From Chloroflexi bacterium UBA4730 (GTDB lineage Bacteria; Chloroflexota; Limnocylindria; P2-11E), in contig DHJC01000073.1 in the NCBI GenBank assembly GCA_002404155.1, positions 62,001 to 126,000 on the forward strand: a stretch of 64,000 nucleotides of DNA, read 5' to 3'. The notes beneath the pieces are model-generated. The model had not been told where the DNA came from. It saw only the letters and a program-made list of their open reading frames with translations, and made no database searches. Positions 47,533 through 55,709 of the stretch are shown one piece after another (positions within the stretch are counted from its first letter, which is position 1; each line of letters begins with the position of its first letter). Made by a program: the position numbers and the translations under genes.

Positions 47533-48104
47533 AGGTGAAGAGCGGCCGCGAGGACGAGATCCTCGCCGCGGCGGCGCGCATCTTCCGCGAGAAGGGCTAT
47601 CACGGGACGAGCGTCCGCGACATCGCCGAGGCCGTCGGCCTGCTGAAGGGGAGCCTGTACCACTACATCCGCTCGAAGGACGAGCTCCTCGCGCGGCTCT
47701 TCGAGGGACTGCTCGAGGACACCGTGCGCGAGCTCGGATCGATCGTGGCCCGCGACGCGAGCCCTGAGGCCCGGTTGCGCGACATGGTCCGCGCCTACGC
47801 CGACGCGGTCATGGCGCATCACGACGCGGTCGGGCTGTACCTGCGCGAATGGCGGTCATTGCCGCCGGCCGAGCTCGCCGGGCTCGGCGCTCGCCGCCGC
47901 CGGATGCGCGCCCTGCTCACCGACGTGATCGACGACGGCGTCCGCGCCGGCGGCTTCGCGGTCGGCGACGCGAAGATCGCGGCACTCGCGATCCTGGGGA
48001 GCTGCAACTGGCTCTACGAGTGGTATCGCCCCGGAGGACGACTGAGCCGCGCGGCGATCGCCGACGAGCTCGCGGAGCGCGCGGTGCGGAGCGTGCGGGC
48101 ATGA
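47529..48104 (+). CDS. TetR-family regulator of fatty-acid operon, 191 aa
   Basis: N-terminal helix-turn-helix: DEILAAAARIFREKGYHGTS then VRDIAEAVGLLKGSLYHYIR. The C-terminal ligand domain resembles TetR_C of fatty-acid regulators (KstR2/FadR/PaaR-like). ATG overlaps the acyl-CoA dehydrogenase stop and the stop overlaps the synthetase start, so it is cotranscribed with the genes it presumably represses; acyl-CoA would be the inducer. Confidence 0.9.
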   Translation: MKVKSGREDEILAAAARIFREKGYHGTSVRDIAEAVGLLKGSLYHYIRSKDELLARLFEGLLEDTVRELGSIVARDASPEARLRDMVRAYADAVMAHHDAVGLYLREWRSLPPAELAGLGARRRRMRALLTDVIDDGVRAGGFAVGDAKIAALAILGSCNWLYEWYRPGGRLSRAAIADELAERAVRSVRA

Positions 48105-49780
48105 CCGACCGGCCGTGGCTGCGCTTCTACGACGAAGGCGTGCCGCGGACGATCGCGTATCCCGAGGTCGCGCTCCACACGTTCCTCGACGACACCGCGC
48201 GCCGGACACCCGACGCCATCGCCACGATCTTCTTCGACGCGAAGCTCACGTACCGCGAGCTGTCGCGCGCGGCCGATCGCTTCGCCGCCGGCCTGCAGAC
48301 GCTCGGCGTCGAGAAAGGCGACCGGGTCGCGCTCATCCTCCCGAATTGCCCGCAGTACGTCATCGCGTTCTACGGCGCGCTCCGCGCCGGCGCGATCGTC
48401 GTCCCGTGCAATCCGCTCTACACCGCGACCGAGCTCCGGCGCCAGCTCGCCGATGCGGGCGCGCGCGTGGCCGTCGTGCTCTCGCGCGCCTACCCGGCGC
48501 TCCGCGACGCGCTGCCGGGCACGGCCGTGCACGAGGTCGTCGTCACCAGCATCAAGGACTACATGCCGCCGGTCCTCCGCGCGCTCTTCACGCTGTTCCG
48601 GGAGCGGAAGGAGGGCCACCGGGTCCGCCTCGCGCCGGGCCATCGGACGTTCCGCGCCGTCCTGCGACTGGGCCGGCGGCCGACGCCCGTCGCCGTCGGA
48701 CCGAGCGATCTCGCCGCGCTCCTCTACACCGGCGGCACAACGGGCGTCCCCAAGGGCGCGATGCTCTCGCATCGGGCCCTCGTCACGAACGCGCTGCAGT
48801 CGCGGGCGTGGTACCCGCGCACGGTCGCCGGGCACACGCGGGCGCTCGCGGTGATGCCGTTCTTCCACGCGTACGGCCTCACTGTCGTCATGAACGAGGG
48901 GATCCACGGCGGGTACGGGCTCGTCCTCATCCCGCGCTTCGACCTCGAGATGATCCTGAAGGCGATCGACCGCTACCGGCCGGAACTCTTCGCGGGCGCG
49001 CCGCGCGTGTACGTCGCGGTGAACAACTCGCCGCTCGCACAGAAGTACGACCTCCGCTCGATCGAGGCGTGCATCTCGGGCTCCGCGCCGCTGCCCGTCG
49101 AGGTCGCGACCGAGTTCGAGCGCCTCACCCACGGCGGGAAGGTCGTCGAAGGCTACGGCCTGACCGAAGCGGCGCCGGTGACGCACTGCAACCCGATCCT
49201 CGGCCGGCGGAAGGTCGGGACGATCGGCGTCCCGTTCCCCGACGTCGACGCGAAGATCGTCGATCTCGAGACCGGCGCCCGCGATCTGTCGGTGGGCGAG
49301 GTGGGCGAGCTCGTCGTCCGCGGGCCGAACCTTATGGACGGCTACTGGAACGCGCCCACTGAGACGGCGCTCGTCCTGCGCGACGGCTGGCTGTACACCG
49401 GCGACGTCGCGCGCATGGACGAGGACGGGTACTTCACGATCGTCGACCGGAAGAAGGAGCTCATCATCGTCTCCGGGTACAACGTCTACCCGCGCGAGGT
49501 CGAGGAGGTCCTGTACGCACACCCGGCGGTGCTCGAGGCCGGCGCGATCGGGATCGCCGACGTGGAGCGCGGCGAGGTCGTGAAGGCGTTCGTGGCCCTG
49601 CGCCCCGGCATGACCGCGACCCCCGAGGAGCTCATCGCGCACTGTGCCCGGTCGCTCGCGCGATACAAAGTCCCCGTCGCGATCGAGCTCCGCCCCGAGC
49701 TGCCGAAGACGCTCATCGGCAAGGTGCTGCGCCGCGCGCTCGTCGAGCGCCCAGCGTCGACCGAGGCGCCGCGCGCATGA
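48101..49780 (+). CDS. Long-chain acyl-CoA synthetase (AMP-forming), 559 aa
   Basis: Activates fatty acid with ATP and CoA for entry to the operon's pathway. AMP-binding motif LLYTGGTTGVPKGAMLSHRA (~208), GYGLTEAAPVTHCNPI, TGDVARMDEDGYFTIVDRKK and the catalytic C-terminal Lys in LPKTLIGKVLRR. Length is normal for FadD. Start ATG coupled to the TetR stop. Last gene of the operon. Confidence 0.93.
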   Translation: MTDRPWLRFYDEGVPRTIAYPEVALHTFLDDTARRTPDAIATIFFDAKLTYRELSRAADRFAAGLQTLGVEKGDRVALILPNCPQYVIAFYGALRAGAIVVPCNPLYTATELRRQLADAGARVAVVLSRAYPALRDALPGTAVHEVVVTSIKDYMPPVLRALFTLFRERKEGHRVRLAPGHRTFRAVLRLGRRPTPVAVGPSDLAALLYTGGTTGVPKGAMLSHRALVTNALQSRAWYPRTVAGHTRALAVMPFFHAYGLTVVMNEGIHGGYGLVLIPRFDLEMILKAIDRYRPELFAGAPRVYVAVNNSPLAQKYDLRSIEACISGSAPLPVEVATEFERLTHGGKVVEGYGLTEAAPVTHCNPILGRRKVGTIGVPFPDVDAKIVDLETGARDLSVGEVGELVVRGPNLMDGYWNAPTETALVLRDGWLYTGDVARMDEDGYFTIVDRKKELIIVSGYNVYPREVEEVLYAHPAVLEAGAIGIADVERGEVVKAFVALRPGMTATPEELIAHCARSLARYKVPVAIELRPELPKTLIGKVLRRALVERPASTEAPRA

Positions 49781-49814
49781 TGCCCCGCAGCGCCGAGCCG
49801 CACGGGCGATGTCA

Positions 49815-49979
49815 TCAACCCGTGCCGGGTGGGCGGATGTACGTCCAGTGCGCGGCGCCGTCCAGGGTCCGCTGGAAGTCCCCGCCGTTCGTGCTGGCGT
49901 AGGCCGCCCCCGCCCGCAGGTCACTCAGGAACCCATGCCAGGAGTTCTGGTCATCGTCGATCTGGAGCTTGTGGGGCAA
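49815..49979 (-). pseudogene. Possible gene fragment, 54 codons
   Basis: On the minus strand, from a possible TTG at 49979, the frame reads LPHKLQIDDDQNSWHGFLSD then LRAGAAYASTNGGDFQRTLD and GAAHWTYIRPPGTG, clearly more protein-like than other frames of this 281-bp gap. No ATG or GTG start or ribosome site was found; upstream the frame continues into the methyltransferase region. It may be the 3' remnant of a lost gene. Family unknown. Confidence 0.3.
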
Positions 49980-50061
49980 AGCACGCGCAGCGGTGGCCGC
50001 AAGGAGTGTGGCACGGCCAGTGCTTCGACCATCTCCAGTGGGGCAAGCTACGGCCGAGCCG

Positions 50062-50763
50062 ATGACTGAGCTCAGCGCCTATTACGAATCGGTCGCACCC
50101 TTCTACCAGGCGGAGATGGCGCTTCGGGACGACATCCCGAGGTGGGTTCGGCTGACGGAGCTCGCTTCGGCACGGACCGTGATCGATCTGGGCTGCGGCA
50201 ACGGTCGGGTAGCCCGCGCACTCGCCGCGCGTTTTGAGGTCACCGGGGTGGACCTACTGACGACGCTCGGTCCCTACGGTGGCGGGTTCACATTCGTGCA
50301 GGGAGACTTGCGCGATCTCCCGTTCGCAGACGGCCAGTTCGATTTCGCCATCGCTGCCAACGACCCATTCGCTCATCTACTGGAAGACGCCGACCGGACC
50401 CAAGCGCTCAACGAGGCGGCACGCGTCGCGAGCCGCGTGGTCATCGACGGACTGGCGCTGACGCCGGCTGACAATGCGCAAGCCCGAAGGAGCGCGCTCG
50501 TGCGTGAAGCCAGGCTGCCGGGCGGAACCCTGCGTCACGAAACGTGGCGCGCGCTCGGCGGAGATCGGTATCGGACGACTTATCGCTATCTGAGAGGGCC
50601 GACGATGGTCGGCGAGGCGACGACCACGGTGCGGGCGTGGCGGCGCGACGAGGTTGCGCTCCGCCGCCCGGACGTGCACATCGCCGGCGGCCTCGACGGC
50701 GGGCTCTACGACCCGGAGGCATCAGGATTCGTGATCACGGTCGGAGGTCCTGTATGGACATGA
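50062..50763 (+). CDS. Class I SAM-dependent methyltransferase, 233 aa
   Basis: SAM-binding motif I VIDLGCGNGRVARAL (~37), then VTGVDLL, and motif with FDFAIAANDPFAHLLED. N-terminal SAYYESVAPFYQAEM is usual for methyltransferase type 11/25 proteins. ATG 50062 chosen; the upstream in-frame extension is unlike a methyltransferase. Overlaps the next gene by 10 bp. Substrate not predictable. Confidence 0.85.
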   Translation: MTELSAYYESVAPFYQAEMALRDDIPRWVRLTELASARTVIDLGCGNGRVARALAARFEVTGVDLLTTLGPYGGGFTFVQGDLRDLPFADGQFDFAIAANDPFAHLLEDADRTQALNEAARVASRVVIDGLALTPADNAQARRSALVREARLPGGTLRHETWRALGGDRYRTTYRYLRGPTMVGEATTTVRAWRRDEVALRRPDVHIAGGLDGGLYDPEASGFVITVGGPVWT

Positions 50764-51260
50764 AGCATCCCGTTATCTATGGCCATCCCCTCCACGCGAT
50801 GCTTTCCGATCTGCCCGCCGCGCTCATCCCGATGGCGCTGCTTGCGGCCGTCGCGGAACGGGTGCGGCCAGGCCGCGAAACCTGCCTTGCTGCCACCGCA
50901 ATCTCGGCGCTCGCACTAGGCTCGGCCATTACCGCTGGTCTTGTCGGCTGGTGGGACTGGCTCACGATGCCGGGCGATCATCCGGCGCACGGGCCGGCGA
51001 CCACGCACGGCCTGCTCAACACGGCCGGCCTCGGCGTCGGCGCCGCGGCCCTGCTGGCGCCCCGCCGCCGACTCGAGCTGCTCGTGGTCCTCAACGCGAT
51101 CCTGCTGGTGGCGGCCTGGATTGGCGGCGACCTCGTCTATCGGCTTGGTTGGCGAGTGCGGCCCGCCGAGGAGCTCGAGTTGCTCGATCAAGGGAAGTCG
51201 CGCGCGGAGGCACGGGCACTCGTCGACAAGCACGAGCGTGAGGACCTCTTGCTCAGCTAG
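50754..51260 (+). CDS. DUF2231 membrane protein, 168 aa
   Basis: Four helices. N-terminal HPVIYGHPLHAMLSDLPAAL is the family's signature with conserved His residues; then GLVGWWDWLTMPGDHPAHGP and GGDLVYRLGWRVRPAEELEL. DUF2231 proteins are putative haem- or redox-associated membrane proteins. Overlaps the methyltransferase gene, and convergent with the glycosyltransferase gene (8-bp overlap of 3' ends). Confidence 0.82.
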   Translation: MDMKHPVIYGHPLHAMLSDLPAALIPMALLAAVAERVRPGRETCLAATAISALALGSAITAGLVGWWDWLTMPGDHPAHGPATTHGLLNTAGLGVGAAALLAPRRRLELLVVLNAILLVAAWIGGDLVYRLGWRVRPAEELELLDQGKSRAEARALVDKHEREDLLLS

Positions 51261-52302
51261 CGCCCACCCGCCGATAGAGCCGCTCGTGGGCGTCGACCAT
51301 GCGCGGCAGGTCGTGTCGGCGCGCGTCGGCGCGGCACGCTGCCCGCGACGACCCCATAGCAGCGCGGACGCCCTCGATCAGCGCACGCTCGTCATCCGGG
51401 GGCGCAAGTACTCCGCTCCGGCCGTCGATGACGATCTCGCGCAGGCCGCCGCGCGCATACGCAACGACCGGCGTTCCCGTCGCGAGCGACTCGAGCGCGA
51501 CGAGCCCGAACGGCTCGTCCCACCGGATCGGCAGGAGCGTCGCGGAGGCGCCGCCGAGCATCCGCCAGAGCGCGGGCCGATCGAGCGCGCCGTCGTACTC
51601 CGCGGCGGGTCCGAGCAGCGGTCGCACGTCCCTTAGGAAATAGGCGTTGTCGTAGATCGGGCCGGCCAGCCGGAGCGGCAGCCGCAGCTCACGGGCGACA
51701 CGACAGGCAGCGTCCGCACCCTTCTCGGGGCTGATCCGACCCGCGAAGGCGAGATAGCCCCCCTGGCCGGCGCCTTCAGGCACCGCATCGATGTCCACAC
51801 CGTTGGGCAGCACCTCCGCGACCGGGACGCCAGCCGCGTTCCAATCCTCGCGGCAGCTGTTCGACACCGTTGCGAGCGTCGCGTACGCCGACCGAGCCGC
51901 CGCGACGATCGCAGGATCGAGCGGCGGCAAGTGCAGGGTATGGATCACCCGGGGACCGCGCAGCTGCTCGAGGGCCGGCGCGTCGAAGGCGTGGGCGTGA
52001 AAGACATCGAAGTCGATCTCGTGTAGGTCGATCCACTGGCGGACCGCCGTGAAGATCTGGCCCTGTGATGAGACACGGCTGGGCCCGTCCGCCTGGAGCG
52101 CTGCGGTCGGATCGGCCCCGAACCCGAGATCTTGGATCGGCACGCCCGCGACGTGCGAGCCTCGGGGCGCGACCAGGGTCACAGCGTGGCCGCGTGACGC
52201 GAGACCGCGCGCGAGGTCGGCGATGATCGATTGCGCGCCGCCGATCTGCCCGCGCCGATCGTCGATCACCGCGATGAAGGGCGCGATGAGCGCGACGCGC
52301 AA
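51253..52302 (-). CDS. GT4-family glycosyltransferase, probable pterin glycosyltransferase, 349 aa
   Basis: GT-B fold: N-terminal GGAQSIIADLARGLASRGHA, DVFHAHAFDAPALEQL; C-terminal FAGRISPEKGADAACRVARE and the EPFGLVALESLATGTPVVAY motif with the two catalytic-loop Glu. TTG start 52302, four bases after folE. Because it is the last gene of a FolE-PTPS-SDR operon, I infer it glycosylates the pterin, as BGluT does with tetrahydrobiopterin in cyanobacteria. A cell-wall sugar transferase is the alternative. Confidence 0.85.
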   Translation of the reverse strand: MRVALIAPFIAVIDDRRGQIGGAQSIIADLARGLASRGHAVTLVAPRGSHVAGVPIQDLGFGADPTAALQADGPSRVSSQGQIFTAVRQWIDLHEIDFDVFHAHAFDAPALEQLRGPRVIHTLHLPPLDPAIVAAARSAYATLATVSNSCREDWNAAGVPVAEVLPNGVDIDAVPEGAGQGGYLAFAGRISPEKGADAACRVARELRLPLRLAGPIYDNAYFLRDVRPLLGPAAEYDGALDRPALWRMLGGASATLLPIRWDEPFGLVALESLATGTPVVAYARGGLREIVIDGRSGVLAPPDDERALIEGVRAAMGSSRAACRADARRHDLPRMVDAHERLYRRVGAS

Positions 52303-52306
52303 CGTC

Positions 52307-53017
52307 CTAGCCCAGCGACGTGCGAGAAGGCAGCAGGCTGAGGAACTCCTGCCGGACGCGCTCTTCCTCGAACGCTCCGGACAGGGCGCTGGTCGTCGTG
52401 AGAACACCTGGCTTGGACACGCCACGCATCTCCATGCAGAAGTGACGAGCCTGCAGAACGACCATCGCGCCCTTGGGGGTGAGGCGTTTGTTCAAGCACG
52501 TGACGATCTGCTCGGTCATGCGCTCCTGGATCTGCGGACGGCGGGCATAGAAGTCGACCAGGCGAGCCAGCTTCGAAAGGCCGACGATCCGATCGCCGGG
52601 GATGTAGGCGACGTGGGCGGAGCCGAAGAATGGCAAGAAGTGGTGCGCGCACAAGGAGAAGAACGGGACGTCGATGACCGAGACCATCTGCGAGTAGTGC
52701 TCGGTGTTGGGGAACGAGCGATACGTGGGCCCGGCGCCTTGGCGCAGGCCGGCGAACAACTCTTCGTAGGCACGTGCGACGCGGACGTGCGTCGCTGCCA
52801 GATTCGGGTCGGTCACGTCCAAGTCGAGCGCGATGAGCACCTGCTTGAACGCCTCGGCGACGCGCTCGACTCGCGTGCCGGGCTCAGCGGGCTCGCTCTC
52901 CACTTCGTCGATGTCGATGTCATGCGCAACCCCGCCCCGCGACACCCCATACGAGCGCAGCGGCGTGGGGTGGCGATTGCCGTCCCCGGCCGTCCGCTCG
53001 TCGTCTTCACTGGTCAC
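52307..53017 (-). CDS. folE: GTP cyclohydrolase I (FolE), 236 aa
   Basis: Converts GTP to 7,8-dihydroneopterin triphosphate. Zinc/active-site residues: SLCAHHFLPFFG and the later RHFCMEMRG; also GLSKLARLVDFYARRPQIQE. An N-terminal extension (~30 residues) is acidic and probably disordered. GTG start overlaps the SDR stop by 4 bp. Because it sits with PTPS and an SDR and no other folate gene, it likely serves biopterin rather than folate synthesis. Confidence 0.95.
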   Translation of the reverse strand: MTSEDDERTAGDGNRHPTPLRSYGVSRGGVAHDIDIDEVESEPAEPGTRVERVAEAFKQVLIALDLDVTDPNLAATHVRVARAYEELFAGLRQGAGPTYRSFPNTEHYSQMVSVIDVPFFSLCAHHFLPFFGSAHVAYIPGDRIVGLSKLARLVDFYARRPQIQERMTEQIVTCLNKRLTPKGAMVVLQARHFCMEMRGVSKPGVLTTTSALSGAFEEERVRQEFLSLLPSRTSLG

Positions 53018-53724
53018 AGAATTCCCTCCGGCGGCATCAGTACGATTTCGTCGACGCTCACTCCTGCAGGTTGCGATGCCGCCTGCACGATCGCCCGCGC
53101 GACGTCATCCGGTTGCAACATCTTCTCCCGTGCGAGTTCCGTGCCTCCAGCCCGGTCCCAGAACGGAGAATCGACCGAACCCACGACCATGTTGGTCACC
53201 CGCACGCCCAGTCGGCGATTCTCTTCGGCGACAACCTGGGCAAAGGCCCGTACTCCCGCTTTCGCCGCGCAATACGCCGCCGCGCCGGGGAAGGCCCGCA
53301 CTGCGGCGACCGATGACAGCAGGATCAGATGCCCCTTTGCTTTCCGTACGTGCAGCAGCGTCGCACGGACTACAAGGAACGTGCCTCGAAGGTCGACATC
53401 GAGCACCGCATCCCAGTCCTCAACCGAGAACGATGCCGTGTCGCCGAATCGTCCCAAACCCGCGGCCGTGACCACGAGATCCAAACCGCCCAGCGCCGCG
53501 ACGGCGCGCCCGACCGCGGCATCCACCGCGCCGGCCTCACGCACATCGCACTCGGTGACCACGGCGTCGCCCAACTCGCGAGCTAAGGCATCGAGCGCGG
53601 GCCGATCGCGCGCGGCGAGCGCGACGCGCGCTCCTTCGGCCGCGAGCGCGCGCGCGGTCGCAGCGCCGATGCCGCCGGAAGCGCCGGACACGAACGCGCG
53701 CCGGCCTGCGAGCGCTGCGCTCAC
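53014..53724 (-). CDS. SDR-family reductase, candidate sepiapterin-reductase-like, 236 aa
   Basis: Classical SDR: SGASGGIGAATARAL cofactor loop, AAGLGRFGDT, catalytic Ser in LLSSVAAVRAF and YCAAK (Tyr, Lys). An Arg in ALAARDRPAL after strand 2 suggests NADP. Within an operon of GTP cyclohydrolase and 6-pyruvoyl-tetrahydropterin synthase, the expected role is reduction of 6-pyruvoyl tetrahydropterin to tetrahydrobiopterin. Overlaps both neighbours by 4 bp. Confidence 0.85.
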   Translation of the reverse strand: MSAALAGRRAFVSGASGGIGAATARALAAEGARVALAARDRPALDALARELGDAVVTECDVREAGAVDAAVGRAVAALGGLDLVVTAAGLGRFGDTASFSVEDWDAVLDVDLRGTFLVVRATLLHVRKAKGHLILLSSVAAVRAFPGAAAYCAAKAGVRAFAQVVAEENRRLGVRVTNMVVGSVDSPFWDRAGGTELAREKMLQPDDVARAIVQAASQPAGVSVDEIVLMPPEGIL

Positions 53725-54563
53725 GAGGCCTCGGGACCCTCGTAGCTGAAGGCCGACCGCGGCGTCTCGTAGACGACGATGCGCGCCAGACCACGCACAT
53801 TCGGAGCGAGCAGCTCCCAGATCCGCTCGGCGATGCGCTCAGCCGTGGGGATCACGGTGGTGAACGGCTCGACCTCGACGTTCAGGTAGCGGTGATCGAA
53901 GCGTGAAATGACCGCGGCATCCACAGCGCGATCGAGGCCGCCGAGATCGGTGACGATGCCGGTTCGTTCATCGGGCCGACCGCGCACCGTCACCTCGATG
54001 CGGTAGTCGTGACCGTGAGGCTCGGGGTTCGCGCACTTCCCGTAGATCCGACGGTTGTCTTCTTCGGATCGCTTCGGATCAGACAGCCGATGTGCCGCCG
54101 AGAAGCCGAATGACCGAGTGAGTTCCACTTCCGCACCTCCGTTGGTGTCGGCCCACAGCGCATCGGTCTCATTCAGCCGGACCGCGCGCAGCCGGGCTGC
54201 AGGGATCGCGCGTTGGACCCGCGGTGCGAGCTCGGCAAACAGAGCGCCTGCGAGCGCTTCGGCTGAAGGCTCACGGCCCGCGAGCGGGGCGTACTCCCGA
54301 TCGAGCCGATGGTGATCCAGCGGTGTCGTCACATCCTTCAGCAGGGCGTCGAGATCGCGGAAGTCCACCAGGAAGTCGGTGGCCGGGTCGATCCGCCCGC
54401 CGATCGTCGCCGTCAACTGGTAGTTGTGCCCATGCACGCGGGTGGCCCGTCCAAAGGAGGCATCGCGATAGGCGTGCGCCGCTTCAAATGCGCGTGCCCG
54501 CGTGACGAGGACTTCGCCCGAGCGCAGCGAACCGCGGGCAGCGAAGAACACCTGGATCGTCAT
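53721..54563 (-). CDS. Tandem 6-pyruvoyl-tetrahydropterin synthase-like protein, 280 aa
   Basis: Two PTPS domains in one chain (~20-135 and ~147-275). Zinc His residues appear in both: AAHAYRD with VHGHNY, and SAAHRLSD with PHGHDYRIEV. The catalytic Cys, three to seven residues before HGH, is present in domain 2 (YGKCANPEPHGH) but is Ala in domain 1 (FGRATRVHGH). Domain 2 is therefore the active half and domain 1 may be structural. First gene of the pterin operon (54563 to 51253). QueD-like roles are less likely because no queuosine genes are near. Confidence 0.88.
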   Translation of the reverse strand: MTIQVFFAARGSLRSGEVLVTRARAFEAAHAYRDASFGRATRVHGHNYQLTATIGGRIDPATDFLVDFRDLDALLKDVTTPLDHHRLDREYAPLAGREPSAEALAGALFAELAPRVQRAIPAARLRAVRLNETDALWADTNGGAEVELTRSFGFSAAHRLSDPKRSEEDNRRIYGKCANPEPHGHDYRIEVTVRGRPDERTGIVTDLGGLDRAVDAAVISRFDHRYLNVEVEPFTTVIPTAERIAERIWELLAPNVRGLARIVVYETPRSAFSYEGPEAS

Positions 54564-54668
54564 GGCTCTGGGGCATCGTACGGCGCGGGCTTCTCGAAGC
54601 GTTTTAGATACGAGAGGGCCTACTGACCTAGCGTTGGGCCGATGCGAATCGCACAGAGCGACAAGCTC

Positions 54669-54830
54669 TGTAGCCTGGAGGGGATTCGAACCCCTGACCT
54701 CTTCCTTGAAAGCGATGCGGTCGAGAGAAGCGGCCTAGGGAGTTCTTCACGCACGAATTGATACCGGCTTCGAATGAAAACGCGCGTCAGATACGCGGCC
54801 TACCAAATCAACAGAGGCGGGTAGCAGGCC
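54669..54830 (+). repeat. Dispersed repeat copy B with tRNA 3'-end-like sequence
   Basis: Starts TGTAGCCTGGAGGGGATTCG; the minus strand has GGGGTTCGAATCCCC, a perfect T-arm, followed by CC(A)GGCTAC like an acceptor 3' strand. The 5' half of a tRNA is missing, so this is a fragment. Later parts: GAGAGAAGCGG, GCACGAATTGATACCGGCTT and GAGGCGGGTAGCAGGCC, all repeated in order at 63184-63374. Confidence 0.7.
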
Positions 54831-54878
54831 GCCTCGCGCAACTCCCAAGGTTCGATCGCTCCTAGACGACTGGAATCC

Positions 54879-55400
54879 CTACTCGACGATGACGGTGGCC
54901 CGCATTCCCCCTTCAGCGTGGCCAGGGACGCTGCAGTACGCCGGGTAGCGGCCTGCGGGGAGCCCGTGCAGCCCGCTCGTCGTCGTCTCACCGGCACCCG
55001 CCACGATGTGGATGCCGAGGGCGGGCACGGTGAGGTCGTGGACCACGCCAGTGGAGGCGGGGTTCACGAACGTGAGGTTCACCGCGGCGTCCTTCGGCAG
55101 ACGGATCTCGCCTGGCGTGAAGCTGAAGTTCGCCGCCTGCACCCGCACCTCGGGCGCGCCGGCGATCGGGCCCGCGCCGGAGGTCGGAGCGCTGCCACCC
55201 CAGCCCATCATCCCCATCATCCCGGGGCCCATCATCCCCGGATAGCCCCCGCGACCCGCCGTTCCGTTTCCGAAGCCGGTCGATCCGACGGCCCAGCTGC
55301 CCGCGGAGGAGACCAGCGACGCGACCATCCCGACGACGAGGAGCAGCACCGCGACGAGCGCGGTCCAGCCAGCGATCCGCTGAACTCGCTGCGCCATCAT
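54879..55400 (-). CDS. Membrane-anchored cupredoxin, 173 aa
   Basis: N-terminal helix (WTALVAVLLLVVGMVASLVS), a Gly/Met-rich linker (GMMGPGMMGMMGWGG) that may itself bind copper, then a cupredoxin domain: VQAANFSFTPGEIRLPKDAA, GVVHDLTVPALG (His), YCSVPGHAEGGMRA (Cys, His, Met). Resembles plastocyanin/nitrosocyanin-like electron carriers or copper chaperones. ATG 55400 has GGAGGG six bases upstream; overlaps the SHOCT gene stop. Confidence 0.85.
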   Translation of the reverse strand: MMAQRVQRIAGWTALVAVLLLVVGMVASLVSSAGSWAVGSTGFGNGTAGRGGYPGMMGPGMMGMMGWGGSAPTSGAGPIAGAPEVRVQAANFSFTPGEIRLPKDAAVNLTFVNPASTGVVHDLTVPALGIHIVAGAGETTTSGLHGLPAGRYPAYCSVPGHAEGGMRATVIVE

Positions 55401-55642
55401 CGCGTGCCCTCCTCGATGGCCGCGCGCCGCGTGCGGAACTCCTCGGTGTCGATCTCGCCGCGGGCGAGCCGCTCCTCGAGAATGCGCAGCGCGCGAGAAC
55501 CACTCTCCGCCGTCGGGCCCGCGGTGCCCTGCGACCGCGCGATGGCGAGGACCAACCAGACGATACCGGCGACCACGAACACCCAGAAGAGCAGCATGAA
55601 GAGCCACCCGAAGCCGAAGTAGCCACCCATCATTCCGTTCAT
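55397..55642 (-). CDS. SHOCT-domain small membrane protein, 81 aa
   Basis: One helix (FGWLFMLLFWVFVVAGIVWL) and a C-terminal SHOCT motif ALRILEERLARGEIDTEEFR. Starts NGMMGGYFG, Met/Gly-rich as in proteins of copper loci. Ribosome site GAGGAGAG. Operon with the cupredoxin. A weak regulatory box lies 50 bp upstream. Confidence 0.82.
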   Translation of the reverse strand: MNGMMGGYFGFGWLFMLLFWVFVVAGIVWLVLAIARSQGTAGPTAESGSRALRILEERLARGEIDTEEFRTRRAAIEEGTR

Positions 55643-55692
55643 TCCGACACCTCTCTCCTCACTACGCTGGTCTTCACGGCGCTCAGTCGCAA

Positions 55693-55706
55693 GGGCAGAA
55701 CGGCCT
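55693..55706 (-). promoter_or_regulatory. Weak DosR-like box before SHOCT/cupredoxin operon
   Basis: Plus strand reads GGGCA-GAAC-GGCCT (minus AGGCC-GTTC-TGCCC), 50 bp upstream of the ATG at 55642. One deviation from GGGCC/GGCCC in each arm. Confidence 0.3.
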
Positions 55707-55709
55707 TTG

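Noticed and set aside
49829..50065. 78-codon plus-strand frame between fadD and the methyltransferase
   Set aside because: Arg/Ser/Cys-rich translation with no ribosome site; opposite the more protein-like minus-strand fragment.
54669..54735. Complete tRNA gene on the minus strand
   Set aside because: T-arm and acceptor 3' strand are present, but no matching 5' acceptor strand, D-arm or paired anticodon stem could be found; same for 63184-63250.
54502..54738. Peptide ending GFEPLTSSLKAMRSREAA
   Set aside because: This is the familiar artefact from reading antisense to a tRNA-like 3' end; it arises from repeat copy B, not from a gene.
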